Positions 1-8,500 of a stretch of DNA of 64,000 nucleotides are shown here, piece by piece. The DNA comes from Candidatus Trichofilum aggregatum (GTDB lineage: Bacteria; Chloroflexota; Anaerolineae; Promineifilales; Promineifilaceae): contig JADJUV010000019.1 in assembly GCA_016716885.1 (NCBI GenBank), positions 24,505 through 88,504 of the forward strand, in the 5' to 3' direction. Numbering within the stretch: position 1 is the first letter of the stretch; each line of letters begins with the position of its first letter. The notes beneath the pieces are model-generated. The model worked only from the letters and a program-made list of their open reading frames with translations, did not search any database and was not told where the DNA came from. A program made the position numbers and the translations under genes.

Positions 1-5
1 CTACT

Positions 6-437
6 TTATCCTAAGTCCCAGACCGCTTTCCCGGCCAAAATATCACGGATTTGATTGGGGAACTTGTCGGCATCTAGCGGTTTGGAGAGGAAACCATTGA
101 AGCCTGCCTCTTTGGAGCGTTGCATTTCGGCGGTACTGGCCTGTGCAGTCACAACAACCACTAATGTATCGCGCAGTTTCTCATTTGCGCGTATTTGGGT
201 CAGTGCTTCGTAACCATCTTCGTGCGGTAGCCGCAAATCCATCAAAATCAGGTCAACACGAGGCATGGTGTTGGCGAAATCTACGACACCCCAACCGGTG
301 GTTTTCCACTCGGTACGTTGCACACCGGTATAAGCCAGTAGCCGCGCAATTAGCACGAAGTTGGGTACATTGTCTTCAACAACTAATACGTAGGCATTTT
401 CCGGGGCAATGGGTTGTTTTACTACCGATTCGCTCAT
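6..437 (-). CDS. Single-domain response regulator (CheY-like receiver)
   Basis: 143 residues made up of one receiver (REC) domain with no output domain. The acidic pocket is seen in VVEDN near the start, the phospho-acceptor Asp in LILMDLRLP (about residue 67), the conserved Thr in VVTAQ and the Lys in SKPLD. Such stand-alone receivers act in the cytoplasm as phosphorelay intermediates or by protein-protein contact. No histidine kinase is seen in this window, so the partner is unknown. The ATG is preceded by a purine-rich stretch. The 22 residues before the first strand are poorly conserved in kind and could be a linker. Confidence 0.85.
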   Translation of the reverse strand: MSESVVKQPIAPENAYVLVVEDNVPNFVLIARLLAYTGVQRTEWKTTGWGVVDFANTMPRVDLILMDLRLPHEDGYEALTQIRANEKLRDTLVVVVTAQASTAEMQRSKEAGFNGFLSKPLDADKFPNQIRDILAGKAVWDLG

Positions 438-719
438 GGGGGTTTCCCTCTGTAACGGTTTAAGTTAGCATGGTTCAGAATATCTTGCCGTTAGGATAAC
501 GTTAATTTAAGGTATCTGTCTAACGATTCCACTTACCTGCTTTCTTACCAGACTATCGCGCACAATCTGCCAGGAACAGTTACCGTGATTATGGCTAAGT
601 GAGTGAAGTAGGAGTGGCATCGCTCAGCTACACCAGAATACAACGATGTGAGGACATTGGCAATAATTTGGCGCTCGTAAATAAGGCGATTGCACACTAA
701 ATTTTTGCCACCCAAGCCG

Positions 720-827
720 TGGATTAAAATCCATGACTGATAGAAAAAGTGCGTTGAAAACGCACTCAAACAGTTCAGCCAACACGTTTCAACGTGTTTT
801 TGTTACCAGTAGGGCGTTCCAACGCCC
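720..827. repeat. Cluster of four REP-like hairpins
   Basis: Four perfect small inverted repeats lie in a row: 720-733 (TGGATT/AATCCA), 748-766 (AGTGCGTT/AACGCACT), 781-798 (AACACGTT/AACGTGTT) and 812-827 (GGGCGTT/AACGCCC). Stem sequences differ, but all four end in GTT or ATT next to a 2-3 nt loop and AAC or AAT. This resembles REP palindromes mobilised by RAYT transposases. No RAYT gene is in the window. The rest of 438-1205 holds no convincing gene. Confidence 0.6.
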
Positions 828-933
828 GGCGCCAAGACCGGCGGACAAAATGAAGCCATGGCCAGGGGGAGCCTCACTCTATAGCTAGCGATGGCTTCAA
901 CCCTCGCCAAGGGTAGGCGCACTCTCTAAAAGG

Positions 934-1175
934 GGCCGGTTTTCGCACGGCGCGAAAACCGGCCATCCTTGTGTTACCCGCTTCCCGCCGGGAAGGGGGT
1001 AGGGGGATGGGCGAATCCACTCATTACCCGATTAAAAATTTGATCAACAAAGGGGCGGGGAACTTTTCTGGCCCCGAAAAATCGCGCCCAGAAAAGTTCC
1101 CCTAAGGGTTAGGGGGATGGGTCTTCCGACTTAATCTACGAAGGGCTTAGGTAAAGCTGGTCGAGTCTCTCATCG
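934..1175. repeat. Dispersed repeat family A, copy 1
   Basis: Opens with a hairpin of 13-bp stem (934-964, GGCCGGTTTTCGC and complement). G-rich tracts follow, then the family hallmark GGGTCTTCCGACT at about 1120-1132 and GTAAAGCTG. The segment around 985-1060 is the inverse complement of a segment in copy 3 (about 13405-13480), so internal modules occur in both orientations. No coding potential seen. Confidence 0.6.
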
Positions 1176-1205
1176 CAGTTCCGTAAGTTATTTCATCCTT
1201 GATCT

Positions 1206-1637
1206 TTAGCGGGGAATTTTCAGTACCATACCCACCCGAATAGCTGAGGGGTTGTCGCCAATTGTCTCTTTGTTGGCGTTGTAAATGTCACGCCAGCGGT
1301 TGGCATCCCCGTAAAGTTTTTGGGCGATGGCGCTGAGATTGTCACCACTAACTACCGTGTATTCGCCTGGTTCAGTGACAGGGGGTTGGGTAGCTTCTGG
1401 GGTTGAGCCAGCCGTAGCCGCTCGTATGGCCGCGGCCGCGCCACCCGCCTGTCCGCCCGTTTTACTCTTCTTTACCGCCTCAATAGCATCGTCGTCGGCC
1501 TGATTATCCACGGCGGCCGGGGTATTGCCGGTTTTGCTGGGGCGGCTCCCCTCTTTGTCCGCCTGAGGTGAACCAACGGGCCGTTTGGCGGCCTGTTCGG
1601 CTTGTTTCTTCTTTAACTTGTCTACTAAATCACTCAT
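1206..1637 (-). CDS. LysM-domain protein
   Basis: 143 residues. The N-terminal half is a Lys/Ala/Gly-rich low-complexity linker without a signal peptide or membrane segment. The C-terminal ~50 residues form one LysM domain (YTVVSGDNLSAIAQKLYG ... VGMVLKIPR). LysM domains bind N-acetylglucosamine-containing polymers such as peptidoglycan. Lack of an export signal and the C-terminal position resemble the cytoplasmic/periplasmic YgaU/Kbp type more than a cell-wall hydrolase. The ATG at 1637 has an AGGAG ribosome site about 7 nt upstream, which supports the start. It stands alone between intergenic repeats. Confidence 0.8.
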   Translation of the reverse strand: MSDLVDKLKKKQAEQAAKRPVGSPQADKEGSRPSKTGNTPAAVDNQADDDAIEAVKKSKTGGQAGGAAAAIRAATAGSTPEATQPPVTEPGEYTVVSGDNLSAIAQKLYGDANRWRDIYNANKETIGDNPSAIRVGMVLKIPR

Positions 1638-1654
1638 GGTTATCTCCTGTGAAA

Positions 1655-1732
1655 ATAAGTTTCGAGTTTCGAGTTTCAGGTTTCAAGTTGTGAGTTCCCA
1701 CTCGCCACTCGCCACTCGCTACTCGCCCAAAT
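1655..1732. repeat. Short-unit palindromic repeat (TTTCGAG / CACTCGC units)
   Basis: Tandem TTTCGAG-like units are followed by CCACTCG-like units that partly complement them. A related array sits at 42497-42570. Confidence 0.4.
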
Positions 1733-1814
1733 TGCCTTATGATGGATACAATTCTACAACAACCAACTTGCTTTTCCCGTACCGTAACCAACAAAATTTT
1801 CCTGGGAGGACGTT

Positions 1815-2144
1815 GTGGCCCATATCACCGGCATCGAAAAAATGACTGTTAGCCAGTTGCGTGACGAAATTCAACGAGGCGGTAAGTTTGTGGTTTACCT
1901 CTATTGCGTGTCTTTGCTCATTATTACCTTCAAGCGTGGTTCAGGTATCCATTTTGTGCCTGCCGGGCAAAGTGCGGTGCTGAAAGGGTTGCCGTATACC
2001 CTGCTTTCTCTGCTAGCGGGTTGGTGGGGCATCCCTTGGGGGCCACTTTTTACTCTGGAAGCCCTGGTACGAAATTTTCAGGGTGGCAAAGATGTTACGC
2101 AAGAAGTAATGTCGGCCTTGAGCCGGGCGCAGAACAAATTGTGA
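1815..2144 (+). CDS. Small conserved membrane protein, function unknown
   Basis: 109 residues from a GTG start with GGGAGGA 6 nt upstream. Two hydrophobic stretches are visible: FVVYLYCVSLLIITF (about 25-39) and a turn-rich segment TLLSLLAGWWGIPWGP (about 62-77). The GWWGIPWGP motif and a KDVTQEV tail recall a family of short uncharacterised proteins that I associate with Bacteroidetes and cyanobacteria (from memory, no name known). It is convergent with ppk2, with only 8 bp between stop codons. No function can be assigned. Confidence 0.7.
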   Translation: MAHITGIEKMTVSQLRDEIQRGGKFVVYLYCVSLLIITFKRGSGIHFVPAGQSAVLKGLPYTLLSLLAGWWGIPWGPLFTLEALVRNFQGGKDVTQEVMSALSRAQNKL

Positions 2145-2152
2145 TCGTCCGG

Positions 2153-3013
2153 TCAGTATAATTCCGGCACAAAAGTTTGCTCCGAAATTGGGGGGCGAAC
2201 ATAAGCCTGGTCATCTTCACGGGGGGGCAAGTCAATGGGGCCAGGCACAATGTCTTCATAAGGAAGCTGGCTTAAAATGTGGCTGATGCAGTTGAGGTGT
2301 GCCCGACGTTTATCATCGGCGTTGACGACGTACCAGGGACATTGTTTGGTGTCGGTGTAAGCAAACATTTTGTCTTTGGCTTTGGAATATTCTATCCACC
2401 GCCGCCGCGACTCCACATCCATGGGGCTGAGTTTCCACCGTTTGCTAGGGGAGTGTGCCCGCGCCTGAAAACGGCGTTCTTGCTCCTCATCACTTACCGA
2501 GAACCAGTATTTCAGTAGGATAATGCCTGCCCGCACCAACATTCGCTCAAATTCAGGGCAGGAGCGCATAAATTCCTGGTATTCCTCTTCGGTGCAGAAT
2601 CCCATAACGCGTTCGACACCGGCCCGGTTGTACCAACTACGATCAAACAAAACGATTTCGCCCGCCGCGGGCAGATGGGCGACGTAGCGCTGAAAGTACC
2701 ATTCGGTTTTTTCGCGGTCGGTGGGGGCGGGTAAGGCGACGACCCGGCAACCGCGTGGGTTGAGGTATTCGGTGATGCGTTTGATGGTTCCGCCTTTGCC
2801 AGCGGCATCACGCCCCTCAAAGAGGATGACCATGCGTAGCCCTTTGTCTTTGACCCAATATTGTAATTTGACCAGTTCCTCTTGCAGGCGATCTAACTCT
2901 TTCAGGTACACCTTTTTGTTTAAGGGAGCGTGGTCAGGGGATGACATTTCGGCGAGGTCCGCGGCCGCGTTCCGGCCATTCTTCGCGCTTTTCTGTTTGT
3001 CTTTGTGGCTCAT
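2153..3013 (-). CDS. ppk2: Polyphosphate kinase 2 (PPK2 family)
   Basis: Catalyses phosphate transfer between polyphosphate and nucleotides in the cytoplasm. The single PPK2 domain carries the Walker A-like FEGRDAAGKGG, a Walker B-like VLFDRSWYNRAGVERVMGF and the lid arginine region KRWKLSPMD. Length is about 286 residues, normal for single-domain class I PPK2. I chose the ATG at 3013 because AGGAGG lies just upstream. An in-frame extension to 3085 would add 24 residues of unconserved sequence. A low-complexity basic/Ala segment precedes the fold. Confidence 0.9.
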   Translation of the reverse strand: MSHKDKQKSAKNGRNAAADLAEMSSPDHAPLNKKVYLKELDRLQEELVKLQYWVKDKGLRMVILFEGRDAAGKGGTIKRITEYLNPRGCRVVALPAPTDREKTEWYFQRYVAHLPAAGEIVLFDRSWYNRAGVERVMGFCTEEEYQEFMRSCPEFERMLVRAGIILLKYWFSVSDEEQERRFQARAHSPSKRWKLSPMDVESRRRWIEYSKAKDKMFAYTDTKQCPWYVVNADDKRRAHLNCISHILSQLPYEDIVPGPIDLPPREDDQAYVRPPISEQTFVPELY

Positions 3014-3189
3014 GGGCAACCTCCTAAATGGTGAACAGAGGAAGGAGATGGTTCTCTCTGGCTCCAACAGGTTGGCTAAGGGCATTATAACATGAAAATT
3101 GACCGAATCAGCGGTGAACCTTTGGTGTTCTGGCTCGTATCAGGGATCAAACGGGCAAGGAAGGTTACAATTGGCAGCCATTAGCCAAT

Positions 3190-3412
3190 TTCGAGTGCGT
3201 TTTTTCCATCTTCCGATGCGTTTTTTCCATTTTCTGGAGCGTTTACTGTGATTTTCCAGAGCGTTTCTGTCGTTTTCCTGCTACGGTTCTTGCATTTTCT
3301 GATGCGTTTTCTGCATTGTTCCCCGCGTTTCCCGGTTTTTACTGCGTTTTTTCCATCTTCCAGTGCGTTTCTTTGATTTTCGCTGCGGTTAGGCTGATTT
3401 TCCGCTGCGGAA
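3190..3412. repeat. Degenerate 21-22 bp tandem array
   Basis: About ten imperfect units, each starting with GCGTTT(TTT) and containing CCATTTTC-like sequence, with a period of 21-22 bp. The minus strand is open across it (7-residue KNASEDG-type peptide repeats). The unit length drifts to 22 and there is no start signal, so I treat it as non-coding. Confidence 0.6.
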
Positions 3413-3549
3413 TGGACCAAGGGCCCGCCCCCCGCCCCGGGGCCCGCCCCAAAAACGAACTGATTTTTTTCGGCCAGGTTGTGGCCTCATTAGCGCACTG
3501 CCCGTGGGCTTGGCATATCAGCCGGGGTTTATGCAAGTTAAAATAAAGG

Positions 3550-3707
3550 TTCGGTAATCGCGATCACCCGCGCCACGGGGCCGTGGAAGCGCACCGTGCT
3601 GGTAGGAAACGGCGTGCCCGGTGAACCGGGCTTTCAAACCGGTTTCACCGGTTTTGTTGTTAGGTAGCCCGCTCCGTTTACGGGCGGGCGGGCCGGATTA
3701 CCGATCT
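3550..3707 (+). ncRNA. Candidate structured RNA or complex hairpin cluster
   Basis: A long-range 9-bp stem (TCGGTAATC near 3551-3559 with GATTACCGA near 3696-3704) encloses at least four local hairpins. These are CCACG/CGTGG, CCCGG/CCGGG, AAACCGG/CCGGTTT and CCCG..CCGT/ACGG..CGGG. I do not recognise a known family (not SRP, 6S, tmRNA or RNase P by eye). It could also be a cluster of REP-like palindromes before the next gene. Confidence 0.35.
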
Positions 3708-3755
3708 ATTTTCTTAATGTTCATTAACCCCTGACTGGAATCAACAGCGAATCCT

Positions 3756-6700
3756 ATGAAACCCCTCTGTTGCACCCTTCTTCTAATCCTGGGCGGTCTG
3801 CTCATCCTGACCGACTCTCCCGTTCAGGCCGCACCCCAAACGCATCACGCATCACGTATCACGTATCAGCCACCCTTCACCCCAGCCCCCTGCCCCTTCC
3901 CCGTGGCCGAGCCAGAGCGGGTGGAATGTGGCTTCCTGACCGTGCCCGCTGATCATGCCCACCCCGACGGCCCCACGATGCGGTTGGCTGTTTCCATTTT
4001 GCGCAGCCAACGAGAGGACGCGGCCGCGGAACCCGTTCTCTATCTCGCTGGCGGGCCGGGGCAAGCGGCCGCGTTCCTGGCCAGTGTGCCCTCAGCCCAA
4101 TTACCCTTGGTGACACAAGGCCGCTGGGATTTCATCTTCCTCGATCAACGGGGAAGCGGCCTCTCCCAACCCAACTTGCTCTGCCCCGTTGACCCCATCC
4201 AACCCGATTGGCCCGCCCTGCTCACCGGGGGCAACGACCTGACCACCATCCGCAATGATTTGAACGCCCAAATGGCCGGTTTATGCCACGAATCATTGTT
4301 GGCTCAGGGAGTCGATCCGACCCTGTTTACCACGGCCCAGAACGCCCAGGATGTGGTGGCTTTGCGGCAGGCGTTGGGGGTGGAACAATGGGTTTTACTG
4401 GGGTTTTCTTATGGCACGTACCTGGCCCAAGAAGTCATGCGGCTCGACCCGGACGGTATCCAGGGGGTTATTCTCGATTCGCCCGTGCCCGCCGATGTGA
4501 ACATGGCCGCTGAAACGCCTTTGCTCGCGGCCGCGGCCCTCGATCACCTCTTCACCGCCTGCACCGACAACCTGGCCTGCCGCCTGGCCTACCCTGACCT
4601 GGAAAGCCGCTTCTTCGCCCTGGTAGAGCAACTCAACAACACCCCGTTGCCTGTCCCCATTGCCAATCTCACCATCCCGTTGACCGGCGACCAGTTCGCC
4701 TACCTGTTGCCCAGCCTGCTGGGTGATCCCGCTACCTATGCCCTGGCCCCTGCCCTCATCGCCGACCTGGAAAAAGGGGAAACCGGGCGTCTGGTGCAAA
4801 TGGCTGGTGCCGTTCTGGCCCCCATTCAGGCGCAACATGGCCTACTTTATAGCATCATCTGCCATGATCTGTTCCAGCCGTTAAGCGATGAGGCGATGGA
4901 TGCAACCGACCTGCCCGACCTGTTTGTCCGCCAGGGTAGCCGCGAGAATGTGGCCCTGGCGGCTCTGTGCGCTGATTGGCCGCGAGGCAAGGCCATCGAA
5001 CCGGCCCCACTCCCCCGTGACATTCCTACCCTCATTCTGGTCGGTGAACTAGACACCGGCACTCCCCTGGTCTGGGGCGAACGAGTGGCCCAACAAGTTG
5101 ACCACAGCACCCTGGCCCTCGTGCCGGGTGTGGGGCATAGCGTCTTGCAAGGGGGCGATTGCCCCAACAGTGTCATGCTCTCCTTCCTACTCGCTCCCAC
5201 CGGTACACCCAACACCGAATGCCTGAGCCAACTGCGCCCGGCCACTTTCATCATTGACGAAGATGTGTCTCGCCCCTGGGCCAGAGGGCTGATTGTTCTG
5301 TTCATCGCCCTCATGGCCGGAACAACCGGGCGAACGGGGCTGAACCTGCTCCGTGCCCAACCTCTGGCCCAAACCTGGCGGCAATTTACCTGGCGTATGA
5401 GTTGGCGGGCGGTGGGCTGGTGGCCGATGGGGTTGAGTGGGTTGATTCTGGTGTTGGTGCTGACCAACGACGCGGCCGCGGTCGCCAACGACAGCCTGGG
5501 CCGGGCCTTCACCGCCGAGGGCATCGTGGCGGCTATCATCCCCCTTATGGCCGGGATGCAGGCGGCCATGTTCTTCTCCCCGGATGACGAACCGGGGTTA
5601 GAGGTGCAACTATCCGCGCCGCGGCCGCTGGCCTGGCTGGTATGGGAGCGGCTCACCTGGGTTTTGTTTGTCCAGGGAGCAATCGGTCTGGTAGGAATGT
5701 TTGTGGCCCGCCAGGTGGCCGGGGTGGATGAGGCGTTGTGGGTTAGCCTGGCCCGCTGGCTGGTGCCCCTGATCACGTTGACCGGGGTGGGGCTGTTCAT
5801 TACCCTGATGTCGCGGCAGACAGCCTTTGGCGTAGCTATGACCGGGGTGTTGTGGTTTGCCCTGCTGGCTTTTGGGGATGGGTTGATCGCTCGCTGGCCG
5901 TTCCTCTGGCCCATTCACCTCTACCTTTCCCCCATCACCCTCTCACTGGCTGATTATGCCCTGAACCGGGGGGTAGTTTTGTTGGCCGGGCTGGGGTTTT
6001 TCTTACTGGCCTTGCGCCAGTTGCGGGATGAGGAGCGGGTGCTGCTGGGGACGCATCGGCGCGGCCGCGCGCGGGCCGGGTCTGGTGTGGTGAGGGAAGG
6101 GGGAGAGGGCTGGTTCGCGGCCGCGGTCAATCCATCTTTCCCTCAACGGTTCCTGGCCCAACTATTCATCATCACCCGCAACGAATTTCGTCTGCAATGG
6201 CGTCGCCGGGCTACCCTGGTCATTATCCTCAGTGCCACCGTATTCCCGGTGCTAATGGCCCTGCTCATGCGCGGTGGCGGGCAGGAAATGCTCCAGCCAC
6301 TGGTTGAAGCGGGCGTGTTTTCCGCCCGTGAAGCCCAGGAACGCCTGACCCAATCCATCATCGCCTTCTCCTTTGCCCCCATGTACACCATTTTGCTCTT
6401 ACTTGTCCCCCCAGTCGTGGCCGAGATCATCCCCAAAGACCGGCAACTGGGCGTAACCGAACTGTTTGACAGTACCCCATTAGCCAACACCGCTTACCTG
6501 GGGGGAAAATTACTGGGCATGTGGTTGAGTCTGCTGGTAGGAATGCTCCTCAACTTTCTGATTACATGGCTGGCCTGGCGTTGGCTCTTGGGGCCAGTCT
6601 TGCTCCTGCCCATGTTAGAAACGTGGCTCTTTGCTTGTGGCACGGTTTTACTCCTAAACGGGGGATTAGCCGTGTTTCTCTCGGCCGGTTTGCGCACACG

Positions 6701-6965
6701 GCGCTGGGCGGTGCTCATCGGCATTGGTGTGGCAATGGTGGCTCTCGTCAATCTGGGTGCATCCTTGCCGCATAACTTGTTCTTTTACCTGAACCCGGCC
6801 CGGCCCGCCTTCCTGGATTACTATGCTTTGCGAGCCTTCTCCCAAATCAGTACCTTGAACGTGACCACAGAAATAAAAGATGTCTGGCTGACGATAGGGG
6901 GTGGGCTGGTGGAATTGGCGGTGGCTGGTTTTCTGGCCTGGGTCTGGCTGAGGCGGAAGGAATAA
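3756..6965 (+). CDS. Secreted-type alpha/beta hydrolase fused to an ABC-2 permease
   Basis: 1069 residues. An N-terminal hydrophobic signal/anchor (about 5-25) is followed by a TAP/proline-iminopeptidase-like hydrolase with LAGGPG, LDQRGSG, nucleophile elbow GFSYGT (Ser218), Asp433 in GELDTG and His461 in PGVGHS. After about residue 510 the protein becomes a polytopic membrane domain. A second ABC-2-like block (NEFRLQWRRRATL ... VVAEIIPKDRQLG, about residues 800-1069) completes it. The ATPase gene lies 210 bp downstream and probably powers the permease half. Known analogues usually encode hydrolase and permease separately, so the fusion is unusual. Signal topology places the hydrolase outside the membrane. 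The reading frame is intact throughout, so it is not an assembly fusion of neighbours. Confidence 0.8.
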   Translation: MKPLCCTLLLILGGLLILTDSPVQAAPQTHHASRITYQPPFTPAPCPFPVAEPERVECGFLTVPADHAHPDGPTMRLAVSILRSQREDAAAEPVLYLAGGPGQAAAFLASVPSAQLPLVTQGRWDFIFLDQRGSGLSQPNLLCPVDPIQPDWPALLTGGNDLTTIRNDLNAQMAGLCHESLLAQGVDPTLFTTAQNAQDVVALRQALGVEQWVLLGFSYGTYLAQEVMRLDPDGIQGVILDSPVPADVNMAAETPLLAAAALDHLFTACTDNLACRLAYPDLESRFFALVEQLNNTPLPVPIANLTIPLTGDQFAYLLPSLLGDPATYALAPALIADLEKGETGRLVQMAGAVLAPIQAQHGLLYSIICHDLFQPLSDEAMDATDLPDLFVRQGSRENVALAALCADWPRGKAIEPAPLPRDIPTLILVGELDTGTPLVWGERVAQQVDHSTLALVPGVGHSVLQGGDCPNSVMLSFLLAPTGTPNTECLSQLRPATFIIDEDVSRPWARGLIVLFIALMAGTTGRTGLNLLRAQPLAQTWRQFTWRMSWRAVGWWPMGLSGLILVLVLTNDAAAVANDSLGRAFTAEGIVAAIIPLMAGMQAAMFFSPDDEPGLEVQLSAPRPLAWLVWERLTWVLFVQGAIGLVGMFVARQVAGVDEALWVSLARWLVPLITLTGVGLFITLMSRQTAFGVAMTGVLWFALLAFGDGLIARWPFLWPIHLYLSPITLSLADYALNRGVVLLAGLGFFLLALRQLRDEERVLLGTHRRGRARAGSGVVREGGEGWFAAAVNPSFPQRFLAQLFIITRNEFRLQWRRRATLVIILSATVFPVLMALLMRGGGQEMLQPLVEAGVFSAREAQERLTQSIIAFSFAPMYTILLLLVPPVVAEIIPKDRQLGVTELFDSTPLANTAYLGGKLLGMWLSLLVGMLLNFLITWLAWRWLLGPVLLLPMLETWLFACGTVLLLNGGLAVFLSAGLRTRRWAVLIGIGVAMVALVNLGASLPHNLFFYLNPARPAFLDYYALRAFSQISTLNVTTEIKDVWLTIGGGLVELAVAGFLAWVWLRRKE

Positions 6966-7070
6966 TTAAGCGCGGAATTTGTGAATGGATGAATGATTAA
7001 TGGGGGAGCGACCGCCACTCCATTAACGATTCAGCAGTTCAACCATTAATTATTCAGTTGTAACGATACA

Positions 7071-7152
7071 GCCCCTCACCCTAACCCTCTCCCCAGGGAG
7101 AGGGAACCAACTCCCCTCTCCCGCTTCGGGGGAGGGGCCGGGGGTGAGGGGT
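7071..7152. repeat. CCCTCACCC...GGGTGAGGG intergenic hairpin, copy 1
   Basis: An ~80 bp imperfect palindrome beginning CCCCTCACCCTAACCC and ending GGGGGTGAGGGG. Related copies are at 11108-11191 and 17631-17712. This sequence type is common between genes in many bacteria. Confidence 0.7.
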
Positions 7153-7175
7153 CAGCTTTGTGGCGAGGTGATAGC

Positions 7176-8057
7176 ATGATCGAGATTACCCAATTGACAA
7201 AAACGTATCCCGGCGGCGTGCAGGCGTTGCAGGGAGTCAATCTACACATTGGCCGGGGAATGTTTGGCCTGGTGGGGCCAAATGGGGCGGGCAAAACGAC
7301 GTTGATGCGGATTATGGCCGGGATTTTGCGCCCCACGGCCGGGGATGTGCAGGTGTTCGGTCATTCGGTGAACACGGGTGAGGGCAAACGCGCCATCAAG
7401 ATGGGGCTGGGTTATTTGCCGCAGGAGTTGGGGCTGTACCCGGACCTCACGGCGTTGGAGTTTTTGGATTATATGGCGGTGCTGAAGGGAATCACGGACA
7501 GACGCGGCCGCGAACAACAAATCGCCGAACTATTAGAACGTGTCCGCCTGGCCGACGTAGCTAAACGTCGCCTCAAAACCTACTCCGGCGGCATGAAACG
7601 GCGCGTCGGCATTGCCCAGGCCCTGTTGGGCAACCCGCAAGTCGTCATCGTGGACGAACCCACCTCTGGCCTGGACCCGGAAGAGCGGGTGCGTTTGCGT
7701 AACCTGCTCGGCGAAGTTGCCAGCCGGTGTACCGTCATCCTATCCACCCACATCATCGAAGACATCAGCCAGAGTTGCCGCGACCTGGCGGTGATCAACA
7801 AGGGTAAGGTGGCCTTCCAGGGTGGGCCAGCGGAATTGATTGCCCAGGCCCAAGGCAAGGTATGGCTGGTGAAAACAGCCGGGGAAAAGCCCAACGGGGC
7901 GACGGTGGTTGTCAGCAGTATGCAACTGCATGATGGCACCCAATACCGGGCGCTGGGGGATTTGTCCGCCCATCCCCAGGCCACCCCCGCCGAACCGAGT
8001 CTGGAAGATGGGTATATCTGGTTGATGCAGGGGCAAATGGGGGGAGGGAAGGAATAA
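7176..8057 (+). CDS. ABC transporter ATP-binding protein (CcmA type)
   Basis: 293 residues from ATG 7176, chosen over an in-frame start at 7158 because GAGGTG lies 8 nt upstream and the fold begins at once (MIEITQLTKTYPGG). Walker A is GPNGAGKTT, the ABC signature YSGGMKRR, Walker B VVIVDEPTSGLD and the switch histidine is in STHIIED. It closely follows the hydrolase-permease fusion on the same strand and is its likely motor. The ~80 C-terminal residues after the nucleotide-binding core are typical of this subfamily. Cytoplasmic face of the membrane. Confidence 0.9.
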   Translation: MIEITQLTKTYPGGVQALQGVNLHIGRGMFGLVGPNGAGKTTLMRIMAGILRPTAGDVQVFGHSVNTGEGKRAIKMGLGYLPQELGLYPDLTALEFLDYMAVLKGITDRRGREQQIAELLERVRLADVAKRRLKTYSGGMKRRVGIAQALLGNPQVVIVDEPTSGLDPEERVRLRNLLGEVASRCTVILSTHIIEDISQSCRDLAVINKGKVAFQGGPAELIAQAQGKVWLVKTAGEKPNGATVVVSSMQLHDGTQYRALGDLSAHPQATPAEPSLEDGYIWLMQGQMGGGKE

Positions 8058-8080
8058 TTAATGGGTGAATTGGCGAGGGC

Positions 8081-8216
8081 CGGGGGGGGGGGTGGTGCCC
8101 TTGTGGGGGGTTCCTTTCCGCGGGGCGGGCCGCGGGGGGGGTTTTGCCCGGGGGGGGGGGGAGGGGGTGGGTCTTCCGACTAAACCTGCTGAGGACTTGT
8201 GTAAAGCTGTACTAGT
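8081..8216. repeat. Dispersed repeat family A, copy 2, with poly-G corruption
   Basis: The right end is clean: GGGTCTTCCGACT at 8170-8182 and GTAAAGCTGTACTAG ending near 8215. The left part (about 8081-8168) is almost only G with a few C and T, including runs of 9-12 G. It reads like a degraded copy of the family's G-rich body and may be a sequencing or assembly artefact. Confidence 0.5.
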
Positions 8217-8361
8217 TGGGGTGCTGGGAAGCAGGGGCTTTGCGGGCGACGATGCGGCCGCGAGAGGTGACAATGAATAAGAAGAGAAGCGGCACAGTAA
8301 CCAGTCCAAGTAGATAAACACCCAAGAGCATGATGATAAGTGTACCTGTGGCAATAAACAT
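8212..8361 (-). CDS. Possible small membrane protein
   Basis: 49 residues starting at ATG 8361: one long hydrophobic helix (FIATGTLIIMLLGVYLLGL... through about residue 29) followed by a basic, polar tail. GGAG lies about 12 nt upstream, a little far. It contains one GCGGCCGC site, like the real genes around it. No family recognised. A chance hydrophobic open frame is the alternative. Confidence 0.35.
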   Translation of the reverse strand: MFIATGTLIIMLLGVYLLGLVTVPLLFLFIVTSRGRIVARKAPASQHPN

Positions 8362-8404
8362 TTCCGTTACTCCTTCTTGACAACCTACTGCTGTAAACAT
8401 ACGC

Positions 8405-8500
8405 GACTTTGGCGAAAATTAGCCCACCCTCTGCAAATCTCTCAGTCTCTTAATCTCTTAGTCTCCAGAGGCGAGATTAAAAAACGCCAAACTCCAGTAA
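8405..8500. repeat. Dispersed repeat family B, copy 1
   Basis: Flanked by TTGGCGAAAATTAG and AAAAAACGCCAA, with a core of CCTCTG, several 7-8 bp CTCTTAAT/CTCTCAGT units and CTCCAGAGG. Other copies: 16025, 30821, 35765, 37340 and 49663. Confidence 0.65.

Noticed and set aside
545..769. 74-residue minus-strand open frame
   Set aside because: Runs through REP-like hairpins, has no recognisable domain and no ribosome site.
3181..3420. 79-residue minus-strand protein with heptapeptide repeats
   Set aside because: Open only because of the 21-bp tandem array; unit length drifts and no ribosome site is seen.
4847..5914. 355-residue minus-strand open frame inside the exporter gene
   Set aside because: Antisense shadow of the high-GC hydrolase-permease gene; its Arg/Ser/Pro-rich composition is typical of shadow frames.
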